Below the pieces are notes generated by a model that made no database searches, had not been told where the DNA came from, and was given only the letters and a program-made list of their open reading frames with translations. Both the position numbers and the translations under genes were made by a program. From assembly GCA_902527245.1 (NCBI GenBank), contig CABZOI010000001.1, forward strand, positions 1 to 64,000: DNA of 64,000 nt. Direction: 5' to 3'. This DNA comes from an uncultured SAR92 cluster bacterium (GTDB lineage Bacteria > Pseudomonadota > Gammaproteobacteria > Pseudomonadales > Porticoccaceae). Below are positions 8,439 through 17,578 of the stretch, one piece after another; the first letter of the stretch is position 1, and each line of letters begins with the position of its first letter.

Positions 8439-8810
8439 ATGATTAATATCTGGATTCGAATATCAGCACTGAGTGTCTTGCTTTGTATCTTAGTTGGTGC
8501 ATATGCGTCCCATGGCATAACTAGCCAGTTTACGATGAGTAACCTTAATATATATTGGACTACTGTGATTTATCATTTGTTTCATAGTATAGGCTTACTG
8601 TTTGTCGCTCTATTTAATAACTCGTTTAAAAAGCAATTTTATGTTCACCTCATATGTATATGTTTTTTATTGGGGATCATCTTTTTTTGTGGAAGTTTAT
8701 ATCTATTAGTTCTCAAAAATATTTCAATTTATGGATTTTTGACTCCACTAGGAGGTTTGGCCTTTATTGCAGGATGGATCATACTTTTAGTTGTCAAGTT
8801 TAAGGGATGA
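8439..8810 (+). CDS. DUF423 family inner-membrane protein
   Basis: Small membrane protein of unknown function, related to E. coli YgdD. The 123-residue chain has four hydrophobic segments and the family-type first helix ending in a GAYASHG motif, corresponding to the GAFGAHG signature. I chose the ATG at 8439 because it fits the family length. An upstream in-frame ATG at 8415 lies inside the terminator hairpin and would add eight residues. Neither start has a convincing ribosome binding site. trmB follows 6 bases after the stop. Confidence 0.8.
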   Translation: MINIWIRISALSVLLCILVGAYASHGITSQFTMSNLNIYWTTVIYHLFHSIGLLFVALFNNSFKKQFYVHLICICFLLGIIFFCGSLYLLVLKNISIYGFLTPLGGLAFIAGWIILLVVKFKG

Positions 8811-8816
8811 TGTTGT

Positions 8817-9524
8817 TTGTTCAGTGAGTTAAGAAAAAAATCTATTCAAAGTTATGTTGTAAGGCCAGGTCGAATTACTCCATCGCAAAAAAGAGCGTTG
8901 TGTAATGAAACTTTCGATTATGGGTTGTTCTTAAAAAATGGATTAATACATCTTGAAAAGACTTTCAATAACACACATAAGACAATTCTAGAAATTGGTT
9001 TTGGGATGGGTTCTTCTGTCGCTGAAATGGCGAGCAATAATCCAAATGAAAATTATATAGGTATTGAAGTTCATGCTCCCGGAATAGGCAACCTAATAAA
9101 TCTTATCCATGACCTCAATTTGTCAAATATTAGAATATACTGGGCAGATGCGATTGATGTGATTGATGAGTGCATTCCTGATAAAAGCATTGATCGTTTT
9201 CAAGTATTTTTTCCTGATCCATGGCATAAAAAAAAGCATAACAAGCGTAGGTTAGTAACAGAAAAATTTTTAGCAAAAGTTTCTAATAAATTGAAGTCAG
9301 GTGGAATATTCCATTTTGTTTCAGATTGGAAATCCTATGCCGATTCAGTAATTGAAATAGGCGAAAATAATGATTTATTCGTAAACACTGCCTTAAATGG
9401 TAAGTTTACTGACAAGCCTGATTACAGACCGATGACAAAATTTGAGAGACGTGGAATTCAATTAGGCCACTCCATTTGGGAGATTATTTTACAAAAAATT
9501 GAAGAGGTAGATAAAAATGAGTGA
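8817..9524 (+). CDS. trmB: tRNA (guanine(46)-N7)-methyltransferase
   Basis: Forms 7-methylguanosine at position 46 in the variable loop of tRNAs, using SAM. The 235-residue protein has the SAM loop EIGFGMGSSVAEMA (around residue 57) and the diagnostic motif FPDPWHKKKHNKRRLV (around residue 135), with a conserved YRPMTKFERRG near the end. The start is a TTG at 8817 preceded by AAGGGA; the ATGs at 8807 and 8810 are out of frame. Its last 8 bases overlap the start of elbB, suggesting translational coupling. Confidence 0.95.
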   Translation: MFSELRKKSIQSYVVRPGRITPSQKRALCNETFDYGLFLKNGLIHLEKTFNNTHKTILEIGFGMGSSVAEMASNNPNENYIGIEVHAPGIGNLINLIHDLNLSNIRIYWADAIDVIDECIPDKSIDRFQVFFPDPWHKKKHNKRRLVTEKFLAKVSNKLKSGGIFHFVSDWKSYADSVIEIGENNDLFVNTALNGKFTDKPDYRPMTKFERRGIQLGHSIWEIILQKIEEVDKNE

Positions 9525-10194
9525 GGAACTAAATCAACTCAAAGTTGCTGTAATTTTATCTGGTTGTGGAGTTTACGATGGATCGGAAGCTTACGAGACA
9601 GTCTTGACACTTTTATGTCTAGATGAAATGGGAGCGTCAGTTTCATGTTTTGCTCCAAACGATAAACAACTCCATGTTATAAATCATCTTTCGGGGGATG
9701 AAAATACTAATGAAAAAAGAGGTATTTTGCAGGAGTCTGCTCGGTTAGTGCGTGGTGAAATTTCTGATATCTCTGAGGCTTCTGTCGAAGCATTTGATGC
9801 AGTTATTGTTCCTGGAGGATATGGTGCGGCAAAAAATCTGTGTACCTTTGCTGTCGATGGGGCTGAAATGAAAATAAACATTAATTTTCAAAGCTTCATG
9901 CAACAAGCGATCGCGCTAAAAAAACCAATAGGATTAATCTGTATTGCACCTGTTATGTCAGGACTATTGTTCGGAAAAGGAGTATCATGCACAATCGGAA
10001 CGGATGAATCTACTGCTGACGTTATCCGCGCAACTGGTGGCATACATAAAAATTGTAAGGTAGATGAAATCTGTGTAGATGATGAGCATCGGCTTGTCAC
10101 TACACCTGCTTATATGTTGGCGTCTAGAATTTCTGAGGCATCAAAGGGCATTACAAAGCTGGTTGATAAAGTATTACAAATGGCGAATAAATAA
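9517..10194 (+). CDS. elbB: Isoprenoid biosynthesis glyoxalase ElbB
   Basis: DJ-1/PfpI-superfamily protein of the ElbB (YhbL) family, reported to have glyoxalase activity; its cellular role is uncertain. The 225-residue chain opens with KVAVILSGCGVYDGSEAYE, the ElbB signature, and contains VPGGYGAAKNLCTFA and the nucleophile elbow region GLICIAPVM with its Cys. The ATG overlaps the end of trmB, and the lipoprotein FKBP gene starts 11 bases after its stop, so trmB-elbB-FKBP looks like one transcript. Confidence 0.92.
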   Translation: MSEELNQLKVAVILSGCGVYDGSEAYETVLTLLCLDEMGASVSCFAPNDKQLHVINHLSGDENTNEKRGILQESARLVRGEISDISEASVEAFDAVIVPGGYGAAKNLCTFAVDGAEMKININFQSFMQQAIALKKPIGLICIAPVMSGLLFGKGVSCTIGTDESTADVIRATGGIHKNCKVDEICVDDEHRLVTTPAYMLASRISEASKGITKLVDKVLQMANK

Positions 10195-10204
10195 AGGGTC
10201 AAAA

Positions 10205-10960
10205 ATGAAAATATTGATAAGATATATTGTGTTATTAGTGATGTTCGTAGGCTTGAATGGTTGTGAAAACCCGAGCCAAAATGCTGGAAATACTACTGAA
10301 GATAAAATGCAGGATTTACCATTAGATAGTCAAATAAAAAAAATTAGTTACTTGATGGGTTTAGACAATGGTTCAAGTATTTTAGCGATGCAAATTGAAT
10401 TTGATGAAGAAGCATTTCGTTTAGGTTTAGAGGATGCTTTGGCTGCAAGGGAACCTAGACTAAGTCAAGAGGATATCTCGTCTACAGTAGCTGAGTTTGA
10501 AAAAGAAATGAAGAAAAAACAGGAAGAACTTCAAGCTTCACAACAAAAGCTAATAGCAGAGCAAGCTGAAGAAAACGCAAAAAAGGGAGCTGAATTCATG
10601 GAGGCGAACTCTTCAAAAGCAGACGTTATAACAACGCAAAGTGGGTTGCAATATCGCATATTAGTGGAAGGCAACGGCTCAAAACCAATAACAGATAATA
10701 CTGTTGAGGTTCATTATGAAGGACGATTAATCGATGGGGTCATATTTGATAGTTCAATCCAGAGAGGCGAACCCGCACAATTTGGAGTGACTCAAGTCAT
10801 TCCGGGATGGACTGAAGCTCTTTTGCTCATGTCTGAGGGATCAAAGTGGGAGTTAGTTATTCCACCAGAGCTTGCGTACGGCCCTGGAGGTACTGGACCC
10901 ATTCCTCCAAATGCAACTTTAATTTTTGAGGTCGAACTTCTGAAAGCAAAGGTTGAGTGA
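10205..10960 (+). CDS. FKBP-type peptidyl-prolyl isomerase, lipoprotein
   Basis: Predicted envelope-located prolyl isomerase and chaperone of the FkpA/FklB type. The 251-residue precursor has a signal peptide ending in LNGC (Cys20 as lipidation site), a charged helical dimerisation region (about residues 35-145, rich in Glu, Lys and Gln) and a C-terminal FKBP domain (about 150-250) with VEVHYEGRLIDGVIFDSS, VIPGWTEALLLM and PPELAYGPGG. The ATG at 10205 is preferred over upstream in-frame starts inside elbB because it gives a clean lipoprotein signal and has AAAGGGT upstream. Confidence 0.92.
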   Translation: MKILIRYIVLLVMFVGLNGCENPSQNAGNTTEDKMQDLPLDSQIKKISYLMGLDNGSSILAMQIEFDEEAFRLGLEDALAAREPRLSQEDISSTVAEFEKEMKKKQEELQASQQKLIAEQAEENAKKGAEFMEANSSKADVITTQSGLQYRILVEGNGSKPITDNTVEVHYEGRLIDGVIFDSSIQRGEPAQFGVTQVIPGWTEALLLMSEGSKWELVIPPELAYGPGGTGPIPPNATLIFEVELLKAKVE

Positions 10961-10987
10961 GATAATCATTATAGATAGGTCCTAGTA

Positions 10988-11491
10988 TTATGGGCGTTTT
11001 AATTGAAAAGCTGTTATAGCAATTAAAGCTAAAAATATGACCAGGACCCATCCGGGCATTGAAATGAATAAAAACTCCCATTGTACCTTTGCGCAATTCC
11101 CATCCCCTTGAACTAACATTGAGATGACTTCAAAGCCGGAGAAAGTTTCTAAGAGATACTCAACGGGAGGACCGCACTGAGGAACTTGGTCTTCCGGTAG
11201 GCTCTGCAAATACAACTGTTTTATTGAAAAATATGCTCCTGCACTGCAGAAAAATATCGCAACATACGAGTATACCTTTTTAAAAAAATTCTTTGGATTG
11301 TGTATCGATGAAATTAAAAAAATAATTCCAGCAAGTAGTAAGAATACCCTTTGAGTGATACAAAGATAACAAGGTTCAAGACCTAAAAATTCTTCAAAAT
11401 AATATTTAGCAATTATCAGTGAGAACAGGCAAATCCCGAAGGATGCTAGATTTATTGATCTATTATCTAAGTTATCAAGCGCTTTGATCAT
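10988..11491 (-). CDS. dsbB: Disulfide bond formation protein DsbB
   Basis: Inner-membrane quinone reductase that reoxidises the periplasmic oxidase DsbA. The 167-residue protein has four membrane helices, the first periplasmic Cys pair in EPCYLCITQR (CX2C) and a second pair in the next periplasmic loop (PQCGPP ... GNCAKVQWEF). The start codon overlaps the gshA stop by one base (TAATG), so the two are translationally coupled. It converges on the FKBP gene. Confidence 0.95.
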   Translation of the reverse strand: MIKALDNLDNRSINLASFGICLFSLIIAKYYFEEFLGLEPCYLCITQRVFLLLAGIIFLISSIHNPKNFFKKVYSYVAIFFCSAGAYFSIKQLYLQSLPEDQVPQCGPPVEYLLETFSGFEVISMLVQGDGNCAKVQWEFLFISMPGWVLVIFLALIAITAFQLKRP

Positions 11492-13044
11492 TAGAATAAA
11501 TTAAGAAACGACTCAAACGTGAGTGTATCATTTTGCTCGATTTCTGCTTGTTTTTTTATTGACTCATTACTTTCAAGCGTCATGGCGTTAAATTCATTTT
11601 GTGTTAGCTTGAACTTTTTAAAGTAGTCAGAATATTCCTTCGCCTTTGTCAAATTTAATTCTTGAAATGTTTGATCATTTTCTTTAATCAAATTGACTAT
11701 TTTGGTTGAGGGCAAAAGTGAATTATTTTTTACGCAATCACTGGATTTGGTTAAAACCTTTTCATAGCTGTTATTGTTATTCAGGGTATCTAAAATTTTT
11801 GCAATCGGTTTCATATTCTCTATCAACGCATTGGCTAAATCGACCAAGTAGGCATCACCATTTCTTCCTACTAAACGTAGCTTTGGATTACGGCCTTCAT
11901 ATACAGTATTTAAATAATTAGTTGATATGTTTATTTGTTCCATTTCATCGAGTTTTGAACTATCACTCAAGAGGCAATAGATAAGAAAAATATCTAATAA
12001 ATCTATAGTATCCTCGTCAATTCCACAGGCAACAAAAGGATTTAAATCAATGGATCTTATCTCGACGTACTCGACACCTCGTTTTTCTAGCGCTCTAGTT
12101 GGTGTTTCTCCTGTATTTGTCGTACGCTTTGGCCTTATATCACTATAAAATTCATTCTCAATTTGAAGTATATTTGTATTGAGTTGTTTATAATTTTCAT
12201 GTTCATCTTTTACACCAATCTCCTCATATTCGCTAAAGGTTTGCTCGAGTGCCGATCTAAGGTCAGCTATGTATGTATCAATATTGTCATATCTAATTTT
12301 TAGAGAGTCTTGTGCTTTGCTTTTATATCCGAGATCACCCATTCTCAGCGAGGTTGCAAAAGGAGTATAGAAAGAGTCAGCAGACCCACTCACAGGTATC
12401 AACTTATGCGCACTATTTTGCAAAAAGTTTTTTGAAACTATTGGCGAGGCGCCAAGCATGAAAGAGATAAACCACGAAAATCGGTGAAAATTTCTAATTA
12501 GTCCGAAATAACAGTCGGATTTAAAATCTTGCAAGTTTAAATTTGAATCCTCTAGCGTCTTGAGTATTTCGAAAAAAGTATCAGATAAAGAAAAATTGTA
12601 ATGAATTCCAGATATAGTTTGCATGTAGCTACCGTATCTGTTGCTAAGGCCTTTTCGATAGATATGTTTCATTTTGCCAATGTTTGATGTTCCATATGTG
12701 CCAATTTGGATTCTATTAGCATTAGGTAGTTGACAAGGCATACTGTTTGGCCAAAGCAATTCGTTTTCAATACAGTGAAATGTAAACGCATGCAGTTCAT
12801 GCAGTTGTTTTAGAAGATCACTTTTTGATGTGTGACAATCGGTAACTAACTCTATTAGGGCTTCTGAGAAATCAGTAGTTATATTTTTATGAGTTAGAGG
12901 AGAGCCAAGGCATATTGGATGTTTTTTTTTCGATAAATATCCAAATTTATCAGTGCGAAGACTTTCTTTTTCAATCCCACGATTAATTAGTAACAGGTTT
13001 TTTGCAAGTTGATGATTTTTTAAAAAGTCTATCCTTGAACTCAT
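11491..13044 (-). CDS. gshA: Glutamate-cysteine ligase
   Basis: ATP-dependent first step of glutathione synthesis: L-glutamate + L-cysteine to gamma-glutamylcysteine. The 517-residue length and the motifs NRGIEKESLRTD, FSEALIELVTDC, YEGRNPKLRLVGRNGDA and VEYVEIRSIDLNPF match the gammaproteobacterial (E. coli) GshA class. The ATG at 13044 is taken as start; an in-frame TTG one codon upstream is equally compatible with the AGGGAAG ribosome binding site. gshB, the second enzyme, is at 31777-32721. Coupled to dsbB downstream. Confidence 0.96.
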   Translation of the reverse strand: MSSRIDFLKNHQLAKNLLLINRGIEKESLRTDKFGYLSKKKHPICLGSPLTHKNITTDFSEALIELVTDCHTSKSDLLKQLHELHAFTFHCIENELLWPNSMPCQLPNANRIQIGTYGTSNIGKMKHIYRKGLSNRYGSYMQTISGIHYNFSLSDTFFEILKTLEDSNLNLQDFKSDCYFGLIRNFHRFSWFISFMLGASPIVSKNFLQNSAHKLIPVSGSADSFYTPFATSLRMGDLGYKSKAQDSLKIRYDNIDTYIADLRSALEQTFSEYEEIGVKDEHENYKQLNTNILQIENEFYSDIRPKRTTNTGETPTRALEKRGVEYVEIRSIDLNPFVACGIDEDTIDLLDIFLIYCLLSDSSKLDEMEQINISTNYLNTVYEGRNPKLRLVGRNGDAYLVDLANALIENMKPIAKILDTLNNNNSYEKVLTKSSDCVKNNSLLPSTKIVNLIKENDQTFQELNLTKAKEYSDYFKKFKLTQNEFNAMTLESNESIKKQAEIEQNDTLTFESFLNLF

Positions 13045-13230
13045 CAAATTCGAACTTCCCTAGGGTATTAAATAAACTTTTAAAGTGGACAATAAATTTT
13101 GTTTGCTAGCTTAATCAAAAAGCAGAGTTTCGAACGATATTATAATGATGATGTCATATTAATAATATTATTATTTGTTTTTATAGTGACTCTCTGTTTT
13201 TATTGAAAGGGCAAAATTGGAGAAATAAGT

Positions 13231-13815
13231 ATGAACATGAAGGCTTTAATACCAATCGCTGATGGTAGTGAAGAGATTGAATCAGTAACAGTGATAGATA
13301 TTTTGAGAAGAGCAGGTTTGGACGTTACTGTGGCTGTAATTGGTTCAAAGGATAACGATCAAATCACAGCCGCAAGAGGAACCAAAGTAGTTGGTGATTG
13401 TGGCATTACTGACTGCACGAAAGAAACTTGGGATGCAATTGTCATTCCTGGAGGTATTGAGGGGGCCAGTGCAATTGCGAATTGCAAGATTTTTCACAAA
13501 ATTTTGGTAGAACATGCTAGCAGTAAAAAATTGATTGGTGCAATTTGTGCGGCGCCCGCTTTGGTACTGGGGGAAAAGGGACTTCTTGATGAACATATCG
13601 CAACATGTCATCCGCATTTTCATAATTCCATCAATTGTCGAGAACTGGACTCTGAATCTAAAGTAGTCATTGATGATTGTTATGTAACAAGTCAAGGACC
13701 CGGCACTGCAATTGACTTTTCATTGGAACTCGTGGAGTTACTTTGCGGCGAGGTAAAAAGAGAAGAAGTATCATCTCCTCTTGTCCTAACCACTTCACCA
13801 ACTTCTTACTACTGA
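13231..13815 (+). CDS. DJ-1/YajL family protein
   Basis: Member of the DJ-1/ThiJ/YajL family, whose members are linked to oxidative stress protection, protein deglycation claims and glyoxalase activity. The 194-residue chain starts AL-IPIADGSEEIE with the conserved Glu, has IPGGIEGA around residue 72, and places the nucleophile at Cys106 in GAICAAPA, the same position as in human DJ-1. A Gly-rich GPGTAIDFSLELVELL segment follows. It is a single-gene unit, divergent from gshA and convergent with the symporter. A perfect AT palindrome lies at 13160-13173 upstream. Confidence 0.93.
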   Translation: MNMKALIPIADGSEEIESVTVIDILRRAGLDVTVAVIGSKDNDQITAARGTKVVGDCGITDCTKETWDAIVIPGGIEGASAIANCKIFHKILVEHASSKKLIGAICAAPALVLGEKGLLDEHIATCHPHFHNSINCRELDSESKVVIDDCYVTSQGPGTAIDFSLELVELLCGEVKREEVSSPLVLTTSPTSYY

Positions 13816-13842
13816 ATATTTGCGAGGTCTTTGACGACTTTT

Positions 13843-15096
13843 CTAACTTTTTATAGTGTTAAATAGATCTTTGTTTAATCGTTTCTCGCTATGTGCAACC
13901 ACCGTGGTGACCATACCATCTCCGGATATGTTGACGACTGTACGAAGCATATCAAGAAGCCTGTCTACACCAATGATTAAACCTATGCCCTCAACTGGAA
14001 GTCCAACTTGCTGAAGCACCATTGCCAAAGTTATTAATCCAACTCCTGGAACTCCAGCGGTTCCAATTGATGCTAAAGTGGCTGTAGCTACAACAGATAA
14101 ATATTGGACCATAGACAATTCAAGCCCATATGCTTGTGCGATAAAAACGGTTGCAATTCCTTGCATTATTGCAGTCCCGTCCATATTGACCGTAGCACCC
14201 AATGGTACCGTAAATGAGGCAATCGAATTATCAGCACCCAATCGCTCTCTGGCCGCACTTAATGTAACCGGTATTGTGGCATTGCTAGAGGACGTACTGA
14301 ACGCAAATAGCATTGCAGGCCGCATGTTTATAAACAGTTTAAGAGGATTTAAGCGAGTAAAAAGATAAAGCACTGCGCTGTAAATCACTACTGCATGAAA
14401 GCAAAGAACAAAAACAATAGTGCTAAAGTACAAGGCCAAATTAACTATTGCATCAAATCCTTCTTTCGTAAAAAGTTTTGCCAATAAACAGAAAACACCG
14501 TATGGAGCAAGGTTTATGAGCATGAAAACCATTTTCATGATTACATCATTTATCGAAACACAACCCTTCAGAACTTGCTGCCCATGATCACCAGCTTTTA
14601 AAATTGCGATACCAACAAGTAATGCGAAGAAAATTATTTGTAACATGTTTCCCTCAACCATCGCTTTGAAGGGATTGTCAGGAAATATGCCGATTAATAC
14701 CTCTTTGAAGGATGGTGCAGTTTTGACATTGATGCTATCAATTGATCCTGTATTTATTCCTATTCCAGGATCCACAACATTGGCGATTGCCAATGCGACT
14801 GACACTGCCATTGCAGTTGTGAACAAATAAAGACATACAGTTTTAACAGCAACTTGACCCATTTTTATGTCCTCACCCATTGATGCAGAGCCACATACCA
14901 ATGAGAAAAAAACAAGGGGCACAACCAATAATTTCAAAGAGATTACGAAAATTTTTCCGATAACGTCAAAAATATTATCGACGATCCATGTGATTAAGAA
15001 CGGCGAGTCAGGGTCAGATCCACCTAGCAGATTAAAGATCAAACCAACGATAATGCCTGCACTCATGCCAAGAAGAATTTTAGTTGATAACTGCAC
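13843..15096 (-). CDS. Dicarboxylate/amino acid:cation symporter (DAACS family)
   Basis: Secondary transporter of the GltP/DctA (SLC1-like) family that imports glutamate, aspartate or C4-dicarboxylates with Na+ or H+. The 417-residue membrane protein has the serine-rich re-entrant loop FSTSSSNATIPVTL (about residue 268), the TM7 motif GATVNMDGTAIMQG (about 300) and the second re-entrant loop near ASIGTAGVPGVGLITL. The substrate cannot be fixed from sequence reading. It starts 1 base after the LplT-like gene ends, so the two are probably cotranscribed. Confidence 0.93.
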   Translation of the reverse strand: MQLSTKILLGMSAGIIVGLIFNLLGGSDPDSPFLITWIVDNIFDVIGKIFVISLKLLVVPLVFFSLVCGSASMGEDIKMGQVAVKTVCLYLFTTAMAVSVALAIANVVDPGIGINTGSIDSINVKTAPSFKEVLIGIFPDNPFKAMVEGNMLQIIFFALLVGIAILKAGDHGQQVLKGCVSINDVIMKMVFMLINLAPYGVFCLLAKLFTKEGFDAIVNLALYFSTIVFVLCFHAVVIYSAVLYLFTRLNPLKLFINMRPAMLFAFSTSSSNATIPVTLSAARERLGADNSIASFTVPLGATVNMDGTAIMQGIATVFIAQAYGLELSMVQYLSVVATATLASIGTAGVPGVGLITLAMVLQQVGLPVEGIGLIIGVDRLLDMLRTVVNISGDGMVTTVVAHSEKRLNKDLFNTIKS

Positions 15097-15097
15097 G

Positions 15098-16450
15098 TTA
15101 ATTACCTTTTTTCATAGATTTGAGCCACAGTATAAAGCTGGATTTAAACTCAGGAACTTTTGAGAATATCATACTCATGAAAGCGATGTTTAGAATCGCA
15201 ATAGCAACAAAAAACTCTAAAATACTCCATTTTAAAATCGTTAAAAATAGTATACCCAGCAGGCTACCCCCTACCATGAAGGCAGAATTAACTATATTGT
15301 TTATTGAGATTACTCTTGCTCTGACTGAAATGTCGGTCCTGGCTTGGACCATAGCATTCAATGGGACAATAAATAGTCCACCAAACATTCCTATTAATAC
15401 CAGATCGAGTGAGAGACGCATACTACCTTTAAGCGTTAAAAATTCCCCTGGCATAATATCTTTTAAATTCACGTTTGCAGAAGCAAAGATCGAAGATGCA
15501 TAGCTCAAGTCAAATGCAAATAAACTTAAACCAAGTGTGCCAACAGTTACTAATGCAGGATTAACAATCCCTTTTGAAAGTCGGTTGCAAAGCAGAGCTC
15601 CTGTAGCGACACCAACTATAAAGGCTCCAAGAAGAATTGAAACCATTCTAGGATGTCCATTTAAAACGCTCACAGTGAAGTTCGGAACCTGCGTTAGAAA
15701 GCAACCACCGTATAGCCAAAACCATGAAATCGCAAGGATACAATACCAAACCGTTTTATCTTGAGAGGCCAAATTAAAATTTTTACTGATCTCTTTGAAA
15801 GGATTTAATGATGTTGTTAATTCTTTACTTACCGGGGGTGCAGTCGGAATTTGATGACTAGAGATCCATCCTATTAATGCCATCGCTATCATCAGAAAAC
15901 CTAAAATATATGTACCGTCTTCAATGGTTATAATCCAACCCCCAATCAAAGTTCCTAAGAGAATAGATACGAAGGTCCCCATACCAACCTGGGCGTTTCC
16001 TGCTAAGAGTTCTTTTTTAGTTAAGTGTTGTGGGATTATCGAATATTTTAGAGGGCCAAAAAACGCAGATTGTGTTCCCAAGAAGAAAAGAATGCACAAC
16101 ATAATGGTCAGGTTTTGATTAAAGAGTGAGAATGCAGCGAGAAGCATGATCATAATTTCACAGAATTTAACTTTTCTCATTAACACTGCTTTGTCAAACC
16201 TGTCAGCTAGTTGGCCTGCAGTCGCCGAAAATAAGAAAAAAGGTAGAATAAAGAGACCTACTGCAAAGTTAGTGAGAAAGTTAACTTTGCTATCTGATCC
16301 TATAACTGCATTGCTCACAATAATTACGAGAAGCGCATTTTTATATAGGTTGTCATTAAAAGCTCCTAAAAATTGTGTGATAAAAAATGGGAGAAACCTT
16401 CTTTCTCCATAAAGACTAAATTGGTTAAATAATTTATTAGTTTCAGACAT
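15098..16450 (-). CDS. MFS transporter, LplT-like
   Basis: Major facilitator superfamily protein resembling the lysophospholipid flippase LplT or the transporter half of LplT-acyltransferase fusions. The 450-residue chain starts with FLPFFITQFLGAFNDNLYKN, the signature of that subgroup, followed by about 12 membrane segments and a loop motif QLADRFDKA. In E. coli LplT works with the acyltransferase Aas, but no acyltransferase is encoded beside this gene, so the function is inferred from the family only. The symporter gene follows immediately. Confidence 0.82.
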   Translation of the reverse strand: MSETNKLFNQFSLYGERRFLPFFITQFLGAFNDNLYKNALLVIIVSNAVIGSDSKVNFLTNFAVGLFILPFFLFSATAGQLADRFDKAVLMRKVKFCEIMIMLLAAFSLFNQNLTIMLCILFFLGTQSAFFGPLKYSIIPQHLTKKELLAGNAQVGMGTFVSILLGTLIGGWIITIEDGTYILGFLMIAMALIGWISSHQIPTAPPVSKELTTSLNPFKEISKNFNLASQDKTVWYCILAISWFWLYGGCFLTQVPNFTVSVLNGHPRMVSILLGAFIVGVATGALLCNRLSKGIVNPALVTVGTLGLSLFAFDLSYASSIFASANVNLKDIMPGEFLTLKGSMRLSLDLVLIGMFGGLFIVPLNAMVQARTDISVRARVISINNIVNSAFMVGGSLLGILFLTILKWSILEFFVAIAILNIAFMSMIFSKVPEFKSSFILWLKSMKKGN

Positions 16451-16495
16451 TCGATATAATTTTAAAAATGCTTGATCGCGCTATTATGGTAATAC

Positions 16496-17578
16496 TTAAT
16501 AGGTAATCGCAACTGTTTTAATTTGAGCAAATACTTCGTCGTTCAATTCTAAATTAAGAATTTCAGAGGATTTTTTCGTAATTCTCGCCTTAATTTGAGT
16601 ACCTCCGCTTTCAAGAGTGATGATTTTCATGTGCTTTGAATCAGTGGCTATTTTTTTAACTTTTACTTTAAAAATATTAGAGATACTGCTGTCTTTTGAT
16701 TTTGATAATGTAATTGATACATCATCAGATAATATTCTGACTCTGAAGCGCTGGCCAACTTCAAATTGACATTCAGGAATAGATAACCGTCCAATACCTG
16801 TTTCAATAATTGTAATCCCATATCTGTTATCGTTTCGAATGACTTTTGCATCTAGGAAGACGCTAATTCCTTTCCTGTTTAAGTACGGAATTTGAACTTT
16901 GGTAAGGGATTGACTTATATTTTTTGAGAATTCAGCCTTTCCATCATTAATGATAATTATTTGATCTGAGTAATTTAATATTTCATCGATTGAGTGCGTA
17001 ACATAAATAATGGGTATGCTGAGTCTTGCACATGTGTTTTTTAAATAAGGAATTAATCTTTCTTTCTGTTTATATCCAACGGCTGAGAGCGGTTCGTCCC
17101 ATAAAACAACTTTTGGCAATGATATCAATGATCTTAAAATCGCGACCCGTTGTTTTTCGCCACCAGATAGCCTAGATACTTTCCTTGACATTAAATTGTC
17201 TATTTCTAGACACTCTTTTAATTCACCCAAGAGATCTTTATTTATTACTGTCGAAAAGTTTTTAGCACTCAGCATTATGTTTTGCTCGACATTCAGGTGA
17301 TCAAAAAGAAATGGATTTTGATCAACAAAACCAAGATTCCTTTGATGAGTCTCAATGAAAGAGTCGTCATCCTGTAAAATATCTCCGTTTAAAACTATGC
17401 TTGTTTTTGGTGACTTATCAAGACCTACAAGATGTCTCAAGAAAGTAGTTTTCCCTGCACCTGAAGGTCCAAAGCATGCTGTCATGTTCTCGAGGAGCAA
17501 GCTCAGATCAGTCTTCAGTGCAAACTGATCTCTTTTTATATTTAACTTTACTGATAGGTTCAATTTAGTATCGACCAA
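16496..17578 (-). CDS. modC: Molybdate ABC transporter ATP-binding protein
   Basis: ATPase of the ModABC molybdate importer. The 360-residue protein contains Walker A (GPSGAGKTT, about residues 38-46), a Q-loop region (VDQNPFLF), the signature LSGGEKQR, Walker B (VVLWDEPLSAV), the switch His (VTHS) and a C-terminal Mop/TOBE-type domain (about 265-360) ending in VFAQIKTVAI. The D-loop usually reads SALD and here reads SAVG. The start is a TTG at 17578 with AAGGA six bases upstream; the next in-frame ATG would remove the first beta strands. It overlaps modB by 14 bases. Confidence 0.94.
   Translation of the reverse strand: MVDTKLNLSVKLNIKRDQFALKTDLSLLLENMTACFGPSGAGKTTFLRHLVGLDKSPKTSIVLNGDILQDDDSFIETHQRNLGFVDQNPFLFDHLNVEQNIMLSAKNFSTVINKDLLGELKECLEIDNLMSRKVSRLSGGEKQRVAILRSLISLPKVVLWDEPLSAVGYKQKERLIPYLKNTCARLSIPIIYVTHSIDEILNYSDQIIIINDGKAEFSKNISQSLTKVQIPYLNRKGISVFLDAKVIRNDNRYGITIIETGIGRLSIPECQFEVGQRFRVRILSDDVSITLSKSKDSSISNIFKVKVKKIATDSKHMKIITLESGGTQIKARITKKSSEILNLELNDEVFAQIKTVAITY

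Noticed and set aside
13160-13173. Perfect palindrome TAATAATATTATTA upstream of the DJ-1 gene
   Set aside because: Made only of A and T in an AT-rich gap, so it can easily arise by chance.
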